A stretch of DNA of 64,000 nt from Rhodococcus oxybenzonivorans (GCF_003130705.1 NZ_CP021354.1:6510001-6574000); one strand, 5' to 3'. Positions 25,612 through 35,250 are shown, counted from the stretch's first letter. Program-made: numbers and translations. Notes: generated by a model not told the origin, from the letters alone.

Positions 25612-26388
25612 TCAGGGCAACGCCACCTGCACGAGGACGGCGGCGCCGAGGAAGCCGAGTAGCCACAGCACCCGCTGGCGGACCTGCTGGGCGGTGGTGC
25701 GGTCGAACAACCGTTTTCCCGCGGCGGCGCCGAACATGCATAGCGGCGTGAACAAGGCGATCTGCGCCAGGACGGGAACCGTGAGGAGACCACCGGCAGC
25801 CGACCCGGCGGCGCCGAACGCGTCGATGACGAGGAAGAACACGACGAGCGAGGCACGCCCGGCGGCGACGTGGGAGGACGCGGAGAAGTACATCAGGACG
25901 GCGGGTGGACCACCGAGGGCGAAGCCGCCGTTGAGGAGGCCGGAGGCCACTCCCGTTACAGTGGTCGCACCGGGGCCGGGCAGTGACTGGCGGTCGGGGA
26001 CGGCGGCCATCGCGACGGCGGAGCCGATGATCGCCACACCCAGCAGCACCCGCACCAGGTCACCGGACAGCTGCGTGAGCGCCCACATCCCGAGCGGCAT
26101 GCCGATCAGGGTGCCGGCGAACAACCAGCGCAACGACTTCCAGTGCACCTGCCGCCACACCTGAGGAAGCATCGCGGCGCTCGCGACGACCTCGAGGACG
26201 AACACGGTGGGGATCACCGACGTCGGCGGGAGCAGGACGACGAGTCCCGCCACCCACACCATCGCACCACCGAAGCCGCCGAAACCGCGGACGACGCCGC
26301 CGGCCACCACGATGCCGAGCGCAAGGATGAGGGCGGGCAGCGACAGATCCCACACCGTTGCCGCCATACCCTGTAGCACCGCTTCCAT
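25612..26388 (-). CDS. TauE/SafE-family exporter (second)
   Basis: 258 residues, about eight transmembrane helices. Repeat 1 contains AGGVVRGFGGFGGAMVWVAG and LPPTSVIPTVFVLEVVASAA; repeat 2 contains TVTGVASGLLNGGFALGGPP with the NGGxxxGGPP motif. This matches TauE/SafE sulfite or anion exporters. The ATG at 26388 has GGAGAC upstream; a longer in-frame start is arginine-rich and unlikely. It lies between tauR (convergent) and xsc (same strand, 139 bases upstream with a terminator in between), so it may have its own promoter. Export of sulfite from Xsc is the most reasonable role. Confidence 0.82.
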   Translation of the reverse strand: MEAVLQGMAATVWDLSLPALILALGIVVAGGVVRGFGGFGGAMVWVAGLVVLLPPTSVIPTVFVLEVVASAAMLPQVWRQVHWKSLRWLFAGTLIGMPLGMWALTQLSGDLVRVLLGVAIIGSAVAMAAVPDRQSLPGPGATTVTGVASGLLNGGFALGGPPAVLMYFSASSHVAAGRASLVVFFLVIDAFGAAGSAAGGLLTVPVLAQIALFTPLCMFGAAAGKRLFDRTTAQQVRQRVLWLLGFLGAAVLVQVALP

Positions 26389-26479
26389 TCGCCGTTGTCT
26401 CCGTCGCAAGTGTGGGGGTCGCGGCGGCGAAGCGACAGATCCAGACGGCACCCGATCGTCGGTACCAGAAAAGCACGGG

Positions 26480-26512
26480 ACGTAGCCCCCGACGTCGGGC
26501 CGGGGGCTACGT
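26480..26512 (-). terminator. Terminator after xsc
   Basis: ACGTAGCCCCC pairs with GGGGGCTACGT across 11 bases, starting 15 bases beyond the xsc stop codon on the minus strand. No T-tract follows. Confidence 0.7.
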
Positions 26513-26527
26513 GGTGGGAAAAGCGGA

Positions 26528-28336
26528 CTACACGTAGTCCTTGTACTTGTCGAGCAGGCGAACCGGCTTCGACAGCGCGTCGCGGCGGAAGGGGTCGCCG
26601 AGTTCGCGGGTGCACATGATCTCGATGACCGTCGTCTTGCCCTCGTTCATCTGTGCGGCGACCGCGCGCTGCAGTGCGGGACCGACCTCTTCGAGCTTGT
26701 CGACGACGATGCCTTCGGCGCCCATCGCCTGTGCGATCCCGGCGAAAGATTCGCTCTCGAGCTCACCGGCAACGAAGCGGCGGTTGTAGAAGTCGACCTG
26801 GTTCTTCTTCTCCGCACCCCACTGCCGGTTGTGGAATACGACGGCGGTGACCGGGATGTCGTGCCGGACCGCGGTCATGACCTCGCCCAGGCTCATCCCC
26901 CAGGCGCCGTCGCCTGCGTAGGCGATGGCGGGCCGTTCCGGTGCCGCCGCCTTCGCGCCGATGATGGTGGGCAACGCGTATCCGCAGTTACCGAAGCTCA
27001 TCGGAGCCAGGAAGCTGCGCGGCTTCTCGAACCGGAGGTAGCTGTTGGCGACGGAGTTGATGTTGCCGATGTCGGTGGAGACCATCACGTCTTCCGGCAT
27101 CGCCTTCTCCAGCTCACGCAGCACCTGGCGGGGGTGCAGCCAATTGCCCTCCTCGCCTTCCTGTTCGGCGATCATGTCGAGGCTGAACGGATCGCGCTCA
27201 TGCGTCCACTCGTCGAGTTCCTTCTCCCACGCGGCTTTCTCGGCGTCGATCTTCTCGCTGCGTGCCGCCCGATTGGCGTCGCACGCGAGGGCCTTACCCT
27301 CGAGGCGTTCGGTGAGTGCGACGGCGGCAGCCTTCGCGTCGCCGCAGATTCCGACCGACACCTTCTTGACCAGGCCGAGCATCTTGTGGTCCGCATCGAT
27401 CTGGATGATCTTCGCGTTCTTGGGCCAGTAGTCCATGCCGTGCTGCGGGAGCGTGCCGAAGGGGCCGAGACGGGTGCCGAGGGCGAGCACCACGTCGGCC
27501 TGGCTGATCAGCTTCATCGCGGCCTTGGAACCCTGGTAGCCCAGCGGTCCGGTCCACAGCGGGTGGCTGGCGGGGAACGAGTCGTTGTGCAGGTAGCTGT
27601 TGACGACGGGGGCGCCGAGACGCTCGGCGAGTGCCTTGCACTCCTCGACGCCGTCGGCCATCACCACGCCGCCACCGGACACGATCACCGGGAATTCAGC
27701 CTGGGCGAGCAGTTCTGCAGCCTCGTTCAGGCTCTTTTCGCCGCCGGGACCGCGGTCGAGCCGGGTGGGCTGCGGGATCTCGGTCTCGATCTCACCGTAA
27801 AAGAAGTCGCGCGGAATGTTGAGTTGCGTCGGACCCATCTCGGACATCGCGCGGTCGAAACAGCGGCCGGTAAATTCGGCCATGCGCTTCGGGTTGTTGA
27901 CGTGGCCCTGGTACTTGGTGAACTCCTGGAACATCGGCAGCTGGTTAGCTTCCTGGAAGCCGCCCAGGCCCGTGCCCATGGTGCCGGCCTCGGGGGTGAC
28001 GATGACGACGGGGCTATGTGCCCAGAATGCGGCAGCGATCGCCGTGACACAGTTGCTGATTCCCGGCCCGTTCTGGCCGATCACCATGCCGTGCCGCCCG
28101 CTGACCCGGGCGTATCCATCCGCCATGTGTCCCGCACCCTGCTCGTGCACCACCGGGACGAGCCGGATTCCGGCGGGCGCGAAGATGTCCATCGCATCCA
28201 TGAAGGCCGAACCCATGATGCCGAACATGTCCGTCACACCGTTCGCGACCATGGTCTCGACGAACGCCTCCGACGGTGTCATCTTCTGTACACCGGAGAC
28301 AGCGGTGCGATCGGCACCGTTCTTCTTCTTGCTCAT
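26528..28336 (-). CDS. xsc: Sulfoacetaldehyde acetyltransferase
   Basis: Thiamine-diphosphate enzyme that converts sulfoacetaldehyde and phosphate to acetyl phosphate and sulfite, the desulfonating step of taurine use. The 602-residue product has the three ThDP-enzyme domains: an N-terminal Pyr domain with GIMGSAFMDAMDIFAPAGIR and VHEQGAGHMADGYARVSGRH (catalytic Glu), a central FAD/NAD-like domain with VIVSGGGVVMADG, and a PP domain with the ThDP signature GDGAWGMSLGEVMTAVRHDI ending NRQWGAEKKNQ. Length and the start sequence MSKKKN fit known Xsc. ATG 28336 has AAGGAGG upstream. It is divergent from an IclR regulator, with operator-like palindromes between them. Confidence 0.93.
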   Translation of the reverse strand: MSKKKNGADRTAVSGVQKMTPSEAFVETMVANGVTDMFGIMGSAFMDAMDIFAPAGIRLVPVVHEQGAGHMADGYARVSGRHGMVIGQNGPGISNCVTAIAAAFWAHSPVVIVTPEAGTMGTGLGGFQEANQLPMFQEFTKYQGHVNNPKRMAEFTGRCFDRAMSEMGPTQLNIPRDFFYGEIETEIPQPTRLDRGPGGEKSLNEAAELLAQAEFPVIVSGGGVVMADGVEECKALAERLGAPVVNSYLHNDSFPASHPLWTGPLGYQGSKAAMKLISQADVVLALGTRLGPFGTLPQHGMDYWPKNAKIIQIDADHKMLGLVKKVSVGICGDAKAAAVALTERLEGKALACDANRAARSEKIDAEKAAWEKELDEWTHERDPFSLDMIAEQEGEEGNWLHPRQVLRELEKAMPEDVMVSTDIGNINSVANSYLRFEKPRSFLAPMSFGNCGYALPTIIGAKAAAPERPAIAYAGDGAWGMSLGEVMTAVRHDIPVTAVVFHNRQWGAEKKNQVDFYNRRFVAGELESESFAGIAQAMGAEGIVVDKLEEVGPALQRAVAAQMNEGKTTVIEIMCTRELGDPFRRDALSKPVRLLDKYKDYV

Positions 28337-28389
28337 GCGTGATCCTCCTTCAGGGGTGCGCCGGAAACGGCTGAGAATGTCAAAAATCG

Positions 28390-28474
28390 GAACGTTTCGT
28401 TCGTGATTTTGTGATGTGTTGGAACAGTAGGCCACGTCACACACTTCGTCAATGAATGTTCCTAAAACTGGAAC
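28390..28474. promoter_or_regulatory. Two operator-like palindromes in the xsc-iclR gap
   Basis: GAACGTTTCGTTC (28390-28402) and GTTCCTAAAACTGGAAC (28458-28474) are inverted repeats built from the same GTTC/GAAC halves, 55 bases apart, in the 199-base gap between divergent xsc and the IclR gene. A further half, TGGAAC, sits at 28420. IclR proteins bind such pairs as tetramers. Confidence 0.62.
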
Positions 28475-28535
28475 GGGATGTATGATTTTTCGATACACGA
28501 CGTGAAGGCGTCGCCGTCTGGGCCTAGGAGGAACC

Positions 28536-29369
28536 GTGGGTGAGATTCACCGGATCGACGAGTCGAACGGACACCCGACAACGGAGCTACCCGGGGACAC
28601 GCCGACGCTCCGCCTGTTCGCGCTGCTCGAGATGATCGCGTCCAAGGACCAGCTGTTCACGTTGCAAGGGCTCGTCGAGGAGACGGGCATGGCCAAGCCG
28701 ACCTTGCACCGGATGCTCCAGCAGCTCGAGGGCGCCGGACTCCTCACCCGGCAGAACAACGGCAGGCATTACGGCACCGGCGTGCGCCTGCGTCGCTTCG
28801 CCGAGAATCTGCTGCTCAACGACACCCACCACGGTGCGCGACACGCCATCCTCCGAAACCTGGTCGCGGAACTCGGCGAGAGCTGCAACGTGACCACTCT
28901 GTCGGGTAGCGAAGTGGTGTATCTCGATCGAGTGGAAACCTCTGAGCCCCTTCGGTTTACGCTCCATGCGGGTTCGCGGGTGCCCGCGCACTGCTCGGCC
29001 AGCGGCAAGATGATCCTGTCGCAGCTCAGCCCCGCCCAACGCCGGCGACTCCTCGGGCGGATGCCGCTCGAGCGCTACACCAACAAAACCGTCACCGATA
29101 TCGAGCTCATCGAGACCGAACTCAAGCAGGTCCGCCGCGACGGCTACGCCATCGACGACGAAGAGTTCCTCCCCGGACTCGTCTGCGCCGCGGTGCTCGT
29201 CCCCTGCGCCACAGGCAATTCCAATCTCTGCATTGCGGTCCAGGCCCCGGTCATGCGACTCACCCCCGACAAGGCGCTCAAGCTCCTTCCTGCGTTGCGG
29301 CGGGCGGCCGACGCCATCGGCGAGATCGAGAACGAGGTCACGGAAACCGAAGTGACAGACCTGAACTGA
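28536..29369 (+). CDS. IclR-family transcriptional regulator
   Basis: 277 residues. The N-terminal winged HTH is [59 protein letters not shown]; the C-terminal effector domain shows [40 protein letters not shown] and the usual [15 protein letters not shown]. The GTG start at 28536 follows AGGAGG. It is divergent from xsc and heads a forward unit with the CobS- and CobT-like genes (10-base gap to the next start), so it probably represses xsc and perhaps its own operon. The inducer may be taurine-derived; that is inference. Confidence 0.88.
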   Translation: MGEIHRIDESNGHPTTELPGDTPTLRLFALLEMIASKDQLFTLQGLVEETGMAKPTLHRMLQQLEGAGLLTRQNNGRHYGTGVRLRRFAENLLLNDTHHGARHAILRNLVAELGESCNVTTLSGSEVVYLDRVETSEPLRFTLHAGSRVPAHCSASGKMILSQLSPAQRRRLLGRMPLERYTNKTVTDIELIETELKQVRRDGYAIDDEEFLPGLVCAAVLVPCATGNSNLCIAVQAPVMRLTPDKALKLLPALRRAADAIGEIENEVTETEVTDLN

Positions 29370-29379
29370 AGGAGGGCGC

Positions 29380-30348
29380 ATGCCCGAAATGACCACTGCG
29401 GCCCCCAGCCACGTGGTGTCCGCGCGCGAGCTGTTCGGACTCCACACCGACCTGACGGTGCTTGCCTTCCACGAACCCGTCGACCACGTCCCCGACATCG
29501 ACCCCGCGTACCGGTTCGATCACGCGGTGACGACCGCCCTGCTCGCCGGGTTCGACCGCAACCGCCGGGTGATGGTCCAGGGACTGCACGGCACCGGCAA
29601 GTCCACACACATCGAGCAGGTCGCGGCTCGGCTGAACTGGCCGTGCGTGCGGGTCAATCTCGACGGGCATCTCAGCCGGCTGGACCTGATCGGCAAGGAC
29701 GCGGTCGTCCTCCGGGAAGGCAAGCAGGTCACCGAATTCCAGGAAGGCATTCTGCCCTGGGCACTGCAGCGGCCTGTCGCGCTGATCCTCGACGAATACG
29801 ACGCCGGCCGCCCCGATGTCATGTTCGTCATCCAGCGTCTCCTCGAACGCGACGGAAAACTGACCCTGCTCGATCAGAACCGGGTGCTGACTCCGCATCC
29901 GGCCTTCCGGTTATTCGCCACCGCCAACACCGTCGGCCTGGGCAATCTCAACGGGTTGTATCACGGTGTGCAGCGGCTCAATCACGCGCAGATCGATCGC
30001 TGGAACATCGTCGCGACGCTCGATCACCTGCCTGCGGAACAGGAGATCGAGATCGTGTCCGCACGGGTGCCGTCACTGAGCCGTGAGCTCATCGGGTCGA
30101 TGGTCGCCGTGGCCAACCTGACCCGGAGCGGTTTTCGGGTCGGCGACCTGTCGACGCTGATGTCGCCGCGCACGGTGATCACCTGGGCCGAGAACATCGA
30201 GATCTTCCACGACCCGGCACTGGCATTCCGGTTGTCGTTCGTCAACAAGTGCGACGAGGCCGAGCGGCCCGTCGTCGCCGAGTACTTCCAGCGGTGCTTC
30301 GACTCGGAACTGGAGCGGTCGCCGATGCTCGCGACGAGCACGGCCTGA
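29380..30348 (+). CDS. CobS-type AAA+ ATPase (cobaltochelatase small-subunit family)
   Basis: 322 residues, closely matching CobS of the aerobic cobaltochelatase. Walker A is [20 protein letters not shown], followed by [20 protein letters not shown] and [20 protein letters not shown]. Walker B is [13 protein letters not shown], then sensor 1 [20 protein letters not shown], and an arginine-rich finger region [17 protein letters not shown] 29380 has AAGGAGG in front, 10 bases after the IclR stop. The CobT-like VWA protein follows after 10 bases. In cobalamin synthesis CobS and CobT drive CobN, which is not here. The link to iclR/xsc suggests either a displaced cobaltochelatase pair or a MoxR-like AAA/VWA chaperone for another metal enzyme. 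Confidence 0.85.
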   Translation: MPEMTTAAPSHVVSARELFGLHTDLTVLAFHEPVDHVPDIDPAYRFDHAVTTALLAGFDRNRRVMVQGLHGTGKSTHIEQVAARLNWPCVRVNLDGHLSRLDLIGKDAVVLREGKQVTEFQEGILPWALQRPVALILDEYDAGRPDVMFVIQRLLERDGKLTLLDQNRVLTPHPAFRLFATANTVGLGNLNGLYHGVQRLNHAQIDRWNIVATLDHLPAEQEIEIVSARVPSLSRELIGSMVAVANLTRSGFRVGDLSTLMSPRTVITWAENIEIFHDPALAFRLSFVNKCDEAERPVVAEYFQRCFDSELERSPMLATSTA

Positions 30349-30358
30349 GCGGGCAGTC

Positions 30359-32065
30359 ATGACAGAACTGTCCGTGCGCCCCACATCGGTCCGCCGTCAG
30401 CAGGAAATTCACGAACTCTGTGCCGCCGCGATCCGCGCCCTCGCGGGCCAGGGCGAACTGCACTTCCGCGGACCGGAACTCCACCGCGGACATCGGCGCG
30501 TACCGATGCCCGCCACACACCTGCACCCGTCGGTCGACGGCACCGACTTCACGTCCTTCCGCGGTGCGGCGGACGGCATGGCGTCGCGCCTCCTCCACAC
30601 CGACCCCGTCCTGCATCGCAGCCTGTGCCCGGACGACACGGCGGGTCGGCTGATCTTCGAGATTCTGGAACAATTCCGCGTCGAGTCGCTGGCCGCCGAC
30701 GCATGGAACGGCGTGCGCGCCAACCTCTCCCGCCGCTTCACGCAGTGGTCGCAGGACTACGTGACGTCCGGTCTGACCGAGACCGTGCATGGGATGTTGC
30801 TGTTCACGGTGACGCAGATGTGCCGGGCCCGGATCACCGCCGAACCGATACCCGAGGCCACCGAGGACCTGATCGAATCGACCCGGTTCGCTCTTGCCTC
30901 CGTTCTCGGCGACCACCTTCCATGGCTGCGTCGAACCCGGTTCTCGCAAAACGACTTCGGGATCCACGCGCAGGCCGTCGCCGAGCTGATCGGCCGTCAC
31001 CTGGAGTCACCCACCGACACGGACGTCTCGGCCGACGACCGGAGCGACGGCCGGACAGCGTTCTCCTTCCTGTTCGACTTCGACCCCGAAGACGACGAGA
31101 CCTTCCAGGCCGCGGTATCGGGACGTAGTCGCGCGCTGGGGGAGGACGGAGACGGATACCGCGTGTTCACCCGCGCCTACGACGAGACCCGGCAGATCGC
31201 GTCCCTCGTCCGGCCGGAGTTGCTCCAGGAGTACCGCCGGCGACTCGACCTCGTCATCGACCTGCAGCACCTCAACGTCCGGAAACTCGGACGCCAGCTG
31301 AAAGCCGTGCTCACGGAACCGGTCACCGACGGATGGGAAGGCGGCCGGGAAGAGGGATACCTCGACGGTCGCCGGCTCGCCCAGCTCGTCACCTCGCCCA
31401 CCGAGCGCAGACTCTTCCGGGCCGAACGCACCGAGCCGCACACCGACACGACGGTGACCTTCCTCATCGACTGCTCCGGTTCGATGAAGGAGTTCGGCGA
31501 ACCGGTCGCGGTCCTGGTCGACGTGTTCGCCCGGGCCCTCGAACTGGCCGACGCCCGGTGCGAGATCCTCGGCTTCACGACCGCTGCATGGAACGGGGGC
31601 CGAGCCCGCCGAGACTGGCTCCGGTCCGGCCGTCCGCACAACCCGGGACGGCTCAACGAAGTCCGGCAGCTGGTGTTCAAGGACGCCGAGACCTCCTGGC
31701 GCCGTGCGCGACCCGCGATCGCGGGATTGTTGAAGAACGATCTGTTCAAAGAGGGCGTCGACGGTGAGGCCGTCGACTGGGCGTGCTCCCGGTTGCGGGG
31801 CACCCAGGGCCGCAGGCTCCTGTTCGTGATCTCGGACGGAAGCCCCCTGGACGGCGCCACCGCGCTGGCCAACGACGAGTTCTACCTGGACCACCACCTG
31901 CAGGACGTGGTCGAGCGATACGAGGACGAGCGGGCCGTCGAGGTGTACGGACTCGGCGTCGGGCTGGACCTGAGCCCGTACTACGACCGCTGCCGAACGC
32001 TCGATCTGTCGTGCGGTACCAACAGCGACGTCATCGCCGACGTGCTGTCGATGATCGCCCACTGA
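30359..32065 (+). CDS. CobT-type VWA-domain protein (cobaltochelatase family)
   Basis: 568 residues. The N-terminal half is helical with FRGAADGMASRLLHTDPVLH and FEILEQFRVESLAADAWNG; an acidic stretch (FLFDFDPEDDETFQ) follows. The C-terminal VWA domain has the MIDAS motif VTFLIDCSGSMKEFGEPVAV, then CEILGFTTAAWNGGRARRDW, PGRLNEVRQLVFKDAETSWR, DGEAVDWACSRLRGTQGRR and LLFVISDGSPLDGATAL, the same order as CobT. It is smaller than alphaproteobacterial CobT only in its linker. It forms the partner of the CobS-like ATPase just upstream. The target of the pair is not evident; no cobN, bchH or rubisco-type client is in the window. Confidence 0.82.
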   Translation: MTELSVRPTSVRRQQEIHELCAAAIRALAGQGELHFRGPELHRGHRRVPMPATHLHPSVDGTDFTSFRGAADGMASRLLHTDPVLHRSLCPDDTAGRLIFEILEQFRVESLAADAWNGVRANLSRRFTQWSQDYVTSGLTETVHGMLLFTVTQMCRARITAEPIPEATEDLIESTRFALASVLGDHLPWLRRTRFSQNDFGIHAQAVAELIGRHLESPTDTDVSADDRSDGRTAFSFLFDFDPEDDETFQAAVSGRSRALGEDGDGYRVFTRAYDETRQIASLVRPELLQEYRRRLDLVIDLQHLNVRKLGRQLKAVLTEPVTDGWEGGREEGYLDGRRLAQLVTSPTERRLFRAERTEPHTDTTVTFLIDCSGSMKEFGEPVAVLVDVFARALELADARCEILGFTTAAWNGGRARRDWLRSGRPHNPGRLNEVRQLVFKDAETSWRRARPAIAGLLKNDLFKEGVDGEAVDWACSRLRGTQGRRLLFVISDGSPLDGATALANDEFYLDHHLQDVVERYEDERAVEVYGLGVGLDLSPYYDRCRTLDLSCGTNSDVIADVLSMIAH

Positions 32066-32108
32066 CAGCCATCACCTGCCAGTGGCTCAACAGTGAGGAG
32101 TCATACCC

Positions 32109-32792
32109 ATGACCGAACACGGGGTTTCCCTGGTCACCTTGGATATTGCCGGAACGAGCGTCGATGAAGGCGGCGCCGTGTACGTCGCGTTACGCGCCAC
32201 CGTCGAGAAGCACCTCGGCGAGCCGATTCCGGACGATCGGTTCGACCGGTGGAAGGGCACGGGCAAGCGGCAGGCCATCGAGGGACTGCTACGAGAGAGC
32301 GGCGTGCCGGCCGAGAAGAATGTCCTGGATGCCGTCGAATCCGGTTTCACCGCAATACTTCTGGCTGCATACCGCAAGACTCCGCCCACCGCACTGCCCG
32401 GGGTTCACGACGCCTTCGGTACGTTGCGGCAGCGCGGCATCAAGGTCGTTCTCCAGACCGGCTATTCACGCCAGATCGCGGAACCACTACTGGAGCAGGT
32501 CGGGTGGGAGATCGGGCGGGACATCGACGGGGTGATCACGAGCGATCAGGTGCGGATGAGCAGGCCGTCGCCGTATCTCATCTTCCGCGCCATGGAACTC
32601 GCCGGCGTGCAGAGCGTCGACGAGGTGCTGGTGGGTGGTGACACTCCGAACGATCTCCGGGCCGGGACGAACGCCGGGGCACGGTATGTCGTGGGTGTCC
32701 TGACCGGCGCGCACGACGCGGCGACTCTGAGCCTGGAGCCCCACACGCACATCCTGGACAGCGCTGCGGAGATCCCCGAACTGCTGGGCTGA
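32109..32792 (+). CDS. Phosphonatase-like HAD hydrolase (TIGR03351-like)
   Basis: 227 residues. HAD motif I reads TLDIAGTSVDE: nucleophile Asp, then Ala where most HAD enzymes have a second Asp, as in phosphonoacetaldehyde hydrolase PhnX. Motif II is VVLQTGYSRQIAEPLLEQ, motif III K/R is in SDQVRMSRPSPYLIF, and motif IV is VLVGGDTPNDLRAGTNAGAR. The cap domain lacks the clear Schiff-base Lys of true PhnX, as in the phosphonatase-like TIGR03351 group. It follows the CobT-like gene after 43 bases with GAGGAG before the start, so it is probably in that operon. Its FAD-oxidoreductase partner of other genomes exists here only as a remnant at 12690-13311. Confidence 0.78.
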   Translation: MTEHGVSLVTLDIAGTSVDEGGAVYVALRATVEKHLGEPIPDDRFDRWKGTGKRQAIEGLLRESGVPAEKNVLDAVESGFTAILLAAYRKTPPTALPGVHDAFGTLRQRGIKVVLQTGYSRQIAEPLLEQVGWEIGRDIDGVITSDQVRMSRPSPYLIFRAMELAGVQSVDEVLVGGDTPNDLRAGTNAGARYVVGVLTGAHDAATLSLEPHTHILDSAAEIPELLG

Positions 32793-32815
32793 ACGACGAC
32801 TGTGAGTTCGGTACG

Positions 32816-33706
32816 TCACCAACCGCGTTCGGCGAGGCGGTGCGGAACCGGGATGTCGTCGACGTTGATCCCGACCATCGCCTCACCCAGCCCACGCGAG
32901 ACCTTCGCAAGCACGTCCGGGTCGTCGAAGAACGTGGTGGCCTTCACGATCGCCGCGGCCCGCTCCGCCGGATTACCCGACTTGAAGATCCCCGACCCGA
33001 CGAACACACCCTCCGCGCCGAGCTGCATCATCATCGCCGCATCCGCCGGGGTCGCGATGCCACCGGCGGTGAACATGGTGACCGGCAACTTCCCCGCCTT
33101 CGCCACCTCGACCACCAGGTCATACGGCGCCTGCAGCTCCTTCGCCGCCACATACAGCTCGTCCTCGCTCAGCGACGTCAACCGGCGAATCTCCCCACCG
33201 ATGGTCCGCATATGCGTGGTGGCATTCGACACGTCCCCGGTACCGGCCTCACCCTTCGACCGAATCATCGCCGCACCCTCGGTAATCCGCCGCAACGCCT
33301 CACCCAGATTCGTCGCACCACACACGAACGGGACGGTGAACTTCCACTTGTCGATGTGATTCGCATAGTCGGCCGGGGTCAGGACCTCGGACTCGTCGAC
33401 ATAATCGACCCCCAGGGACTGCAGGATCTGCGCCTCGACGAAGTGCCCGATCCGGGCCTTGGCCATCACCGGGATCGAGACCGCGGAGATGATGCCGTCG
33501 ATCATGTCCGGATCACTCATCCGCGACACCCCACCCTGCGCGCGGATGTCCGCGGGCACCCGCTCGAGCGCCATCACCGCGACCGCGCCGGCGTCCTCGG
33601 CGATCTTCGCCTGATCGGGGGTGACGACGTCCATGATGACCCCACCCTTCAACATCTCGGCCATGCCCCGCTTGACGCGCGCAGTGCCGGTGGTGGATGC
33701 GCTCAT
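32816..33706 (-). CDS. pdxS: Pyridoxal 5'-phosphate synthase lyase subunit
   Basis: PdxS (Pdx1) condenses ribose 5-phosphate, glyceraldehyde 3-phosphate and ammonia to PLP. The 296-residue TIM barrel is very well conserved: [100 protein letters not shown] and [23 protein letters not shown] 33706 overlaps the permease stop (ATGA), with AGGGGAGA upstream. The glutaminase subunit gene pdxT, usually next to pdxS, is not here. Coupling to an amino-acid/amine permease is unusual; PLP supply could support the PLP enzymes encoded nearby. Confidence 0.95.
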   Translation of the reverse strand: MSASTTGTARVKRGMAEMLKGGVIMDVVTPDQAKIAEDAGAVAVMALERVPADIRAQGGVSRMSDPDMIDGIISAVSIPVMAKARIGHFVEAQILQSLGVDYVDESEVLTPADYANHIDKWKFTVPFVCGATNLGEALRRITEGAAMIRSKGEAGTGDVSNATTHMRTIGGEIRRLTSLSEDELYVAAKELQAPYDLVVEVAKAGKLPVTMFTAGGIATPADAAMMMQLGAEGVFVGSGIFKSGNPAERAAAIVKATTFFDDPDVLAKVSRGLGEAMVGINVDDIPVPHRLAERGW

Positions 33707-35250
33707 GACTCTCCCCTCTGATGACGGTCGGTGTGTGGATCCTGTTGCGCCGCGGCCAGCAGTTCGAGGTCCGAGCCGCCCAGCGTTTCGATCGCCTCGA
33801 TGCGCTTCTCGGCCTCCGCGACCGACTCGTCCTGCGAACCGATAGGGGGAGCACCGGACAGCGCGTCGTCGTCTGCTCCGCCTTTGCCGAGCCACCGCCG
33901 CACTTCGTAGGTGACCAGGATGGCGATGAGCGTCAGTCCGCTCATGAGGAACTGGGAGCGGGTTGTCGGCAGGAAGGCCATCGCGAGGATGACGGTGGCC
34001 ATCAGGGCGATAGTCGCGTAACTCAGCCAGGGGAACAACCACATCCGGAGTTGCAGTGCGGCAGGGTCTTCACGCTCGAGTCTGCGCCGAAGCACCACCT
34101 GGGAGATAGCGATCAGGAGGTACACGAAGAGCGCGACGGCGCCGTACGAGTTGACGAGGAAGCTGAAGACGATGTCACCCCACACATAGGTGCAGGCAAC
34201 CGAAACGTACCCGACGGTGGTGCCGAGCAGGATCGCCCGGCGAGGCACACCGTTGTGGGAGAGCTTGGTGAACAACTTCGGTGCGTCGCCGTTGCGGGTC
34301 AGCGCGAACAACATTCGCGATGTGGTGTACAGCGCGGAGTTCAGGCAGGAGAGCACCGCGGTGAGGACGATGAAGTTCATGATCGTGGCGACGCCGGGTA
34401 TTCCGAGCACCTCGAGCACCGCGGCGTACGGGCTCACACCGACGCTTTCGGTGTTCCACGGCTGGATCGCGACGACGACGAGAATGGAGCCGACGTAGAA
34501 CGTCACGATGCGCACCACGATCGACCGCATGGCATGGGCCACTGCCCGCTTCGGCTCCTCCGACTCCGCGGCCGCAATCGTCACGATCTCTGCGCCGGTA
34601 TAGAAGGCGACGCAGGGGACGACCGCGGCGAGTACTGCGCCCCAGCCGAGCGGGGTGAATCCACCGTGGTCGACGAGGTTGCCGAGCCCCGGCGTCGAGT
34701 CGGGCCACAGCCCGGTGATCCAGAGGGCACCCATTCCGAGGAAGAGGACGATCGCTACGACCTTGATAGACGAGAACCAGTATTCGAATTCACCGTAGGA
34801 GCGGGCGGAGACCATGTTGGTGGCCGTCAGCAGCAGCATCAGTCCGAGGCTCAGCAGCCACAGCGGGATCATCGGCAGCCAGAGCTGCAGAATCCGGCCG
34901 CCGGCGACGGCCTCGACAGCAACAACGATGACGAAGAAGTACCAGTACATCCACCCCGTCGCGAACCCGGCGCGACGTCCGAGCGCCTGCCGGGCATAGA
35001 CGTAGAACGACCCGACCACCGGCCTGGCTACCGCCATCTCCGCCAGCATCCGCATGATCAGCAACGTGATGATGCCTGCAATGAGGAAGGAGATGATCGC
35101 GGCCGGGCCCGCACCGCCGATGACGACACCGCTGCCGACGAAAAGACCGGCGCCGATCACGCCACCGAGGGCGATCAGGTTCATGTGCCGGCGTTTGAGC
35201 CCCTTGCCCAAACCGGAGCTGTCGGTGTGTTCAGGAACGGTACTGTCCAC
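33703..35250 (-). CDS. APC-superfamily amino acid permease (paralogue 1)
   Basis: 515 residues with about twelve membrane helices. It starts [26 protein letters not shown], the standard APC N-terminus before helix 1, and contains [20 protein letters not shown], the [20 protein letters not shown] helix and [20 protein letters not shown]. The C-terminal tail is long, hydrophilic and acidic ([20 protein letters not shown]). It resembles GABA or aromatic amino acid permeases; the substrate is not determined by sequence. GTG 35250 is preceded by GGAGGAAAC. The stop overlaps the pdxS start, so the two are coupled. A close paralogue lies at 39465-40937. Confidence 0.87.
   Translation of the reverse strand: MDSTVPEHTDSSGLGKGLKRRHMNLIALGGVIGAGLFVGSGVVIGGAGPAAIISFLIAGIITLLIMRMLAEMAVARPVVGSFYVYARQALGRRAGFATGWMYWYFFVIVVAVEAVAGGRILQLWLPMIPLWLLSLGLMLLLTATNMVSARSYGEFEYWFSSIKVVAIVLFLGMGALWITGLWPDSTPGLGNLVDHGGFTPLGWGAVLAAVVPCVAFYTGAEIVTIAAAESEEPKRAVAHAMRSIVVRIVTFYVGSILVVVAIQPWNTESVGVSPYAAVLEVLGIPGVATIMNFIVLTAVLSCLNSALYTTSRMLFALTRNGDAPKLFTKLSHNGVPRRAILLGTTVGYVSVACTYVWGDIVFSFLVNSYGAVALFVYLLIAISQVVLRRRLEREDPAALQLRMWLFPWLSYATIALMATVILAMAFLPTTRSQFLMSGLTLIAILVTYEVRRWLGKGGADDDALSGAPPIGSQDESVAEAEKRIEAIETLGGSDLELLAAAQQDPHTDRHQRGES

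Noticed and set aside
26831..28342. Plus-strand frame of 503 codons opposite xsc
   Set aside because: Antisense of a strongly conserved enzyme; the His/Asp/Arg-rich translation is typical of a shadow in GC-rich DNA.
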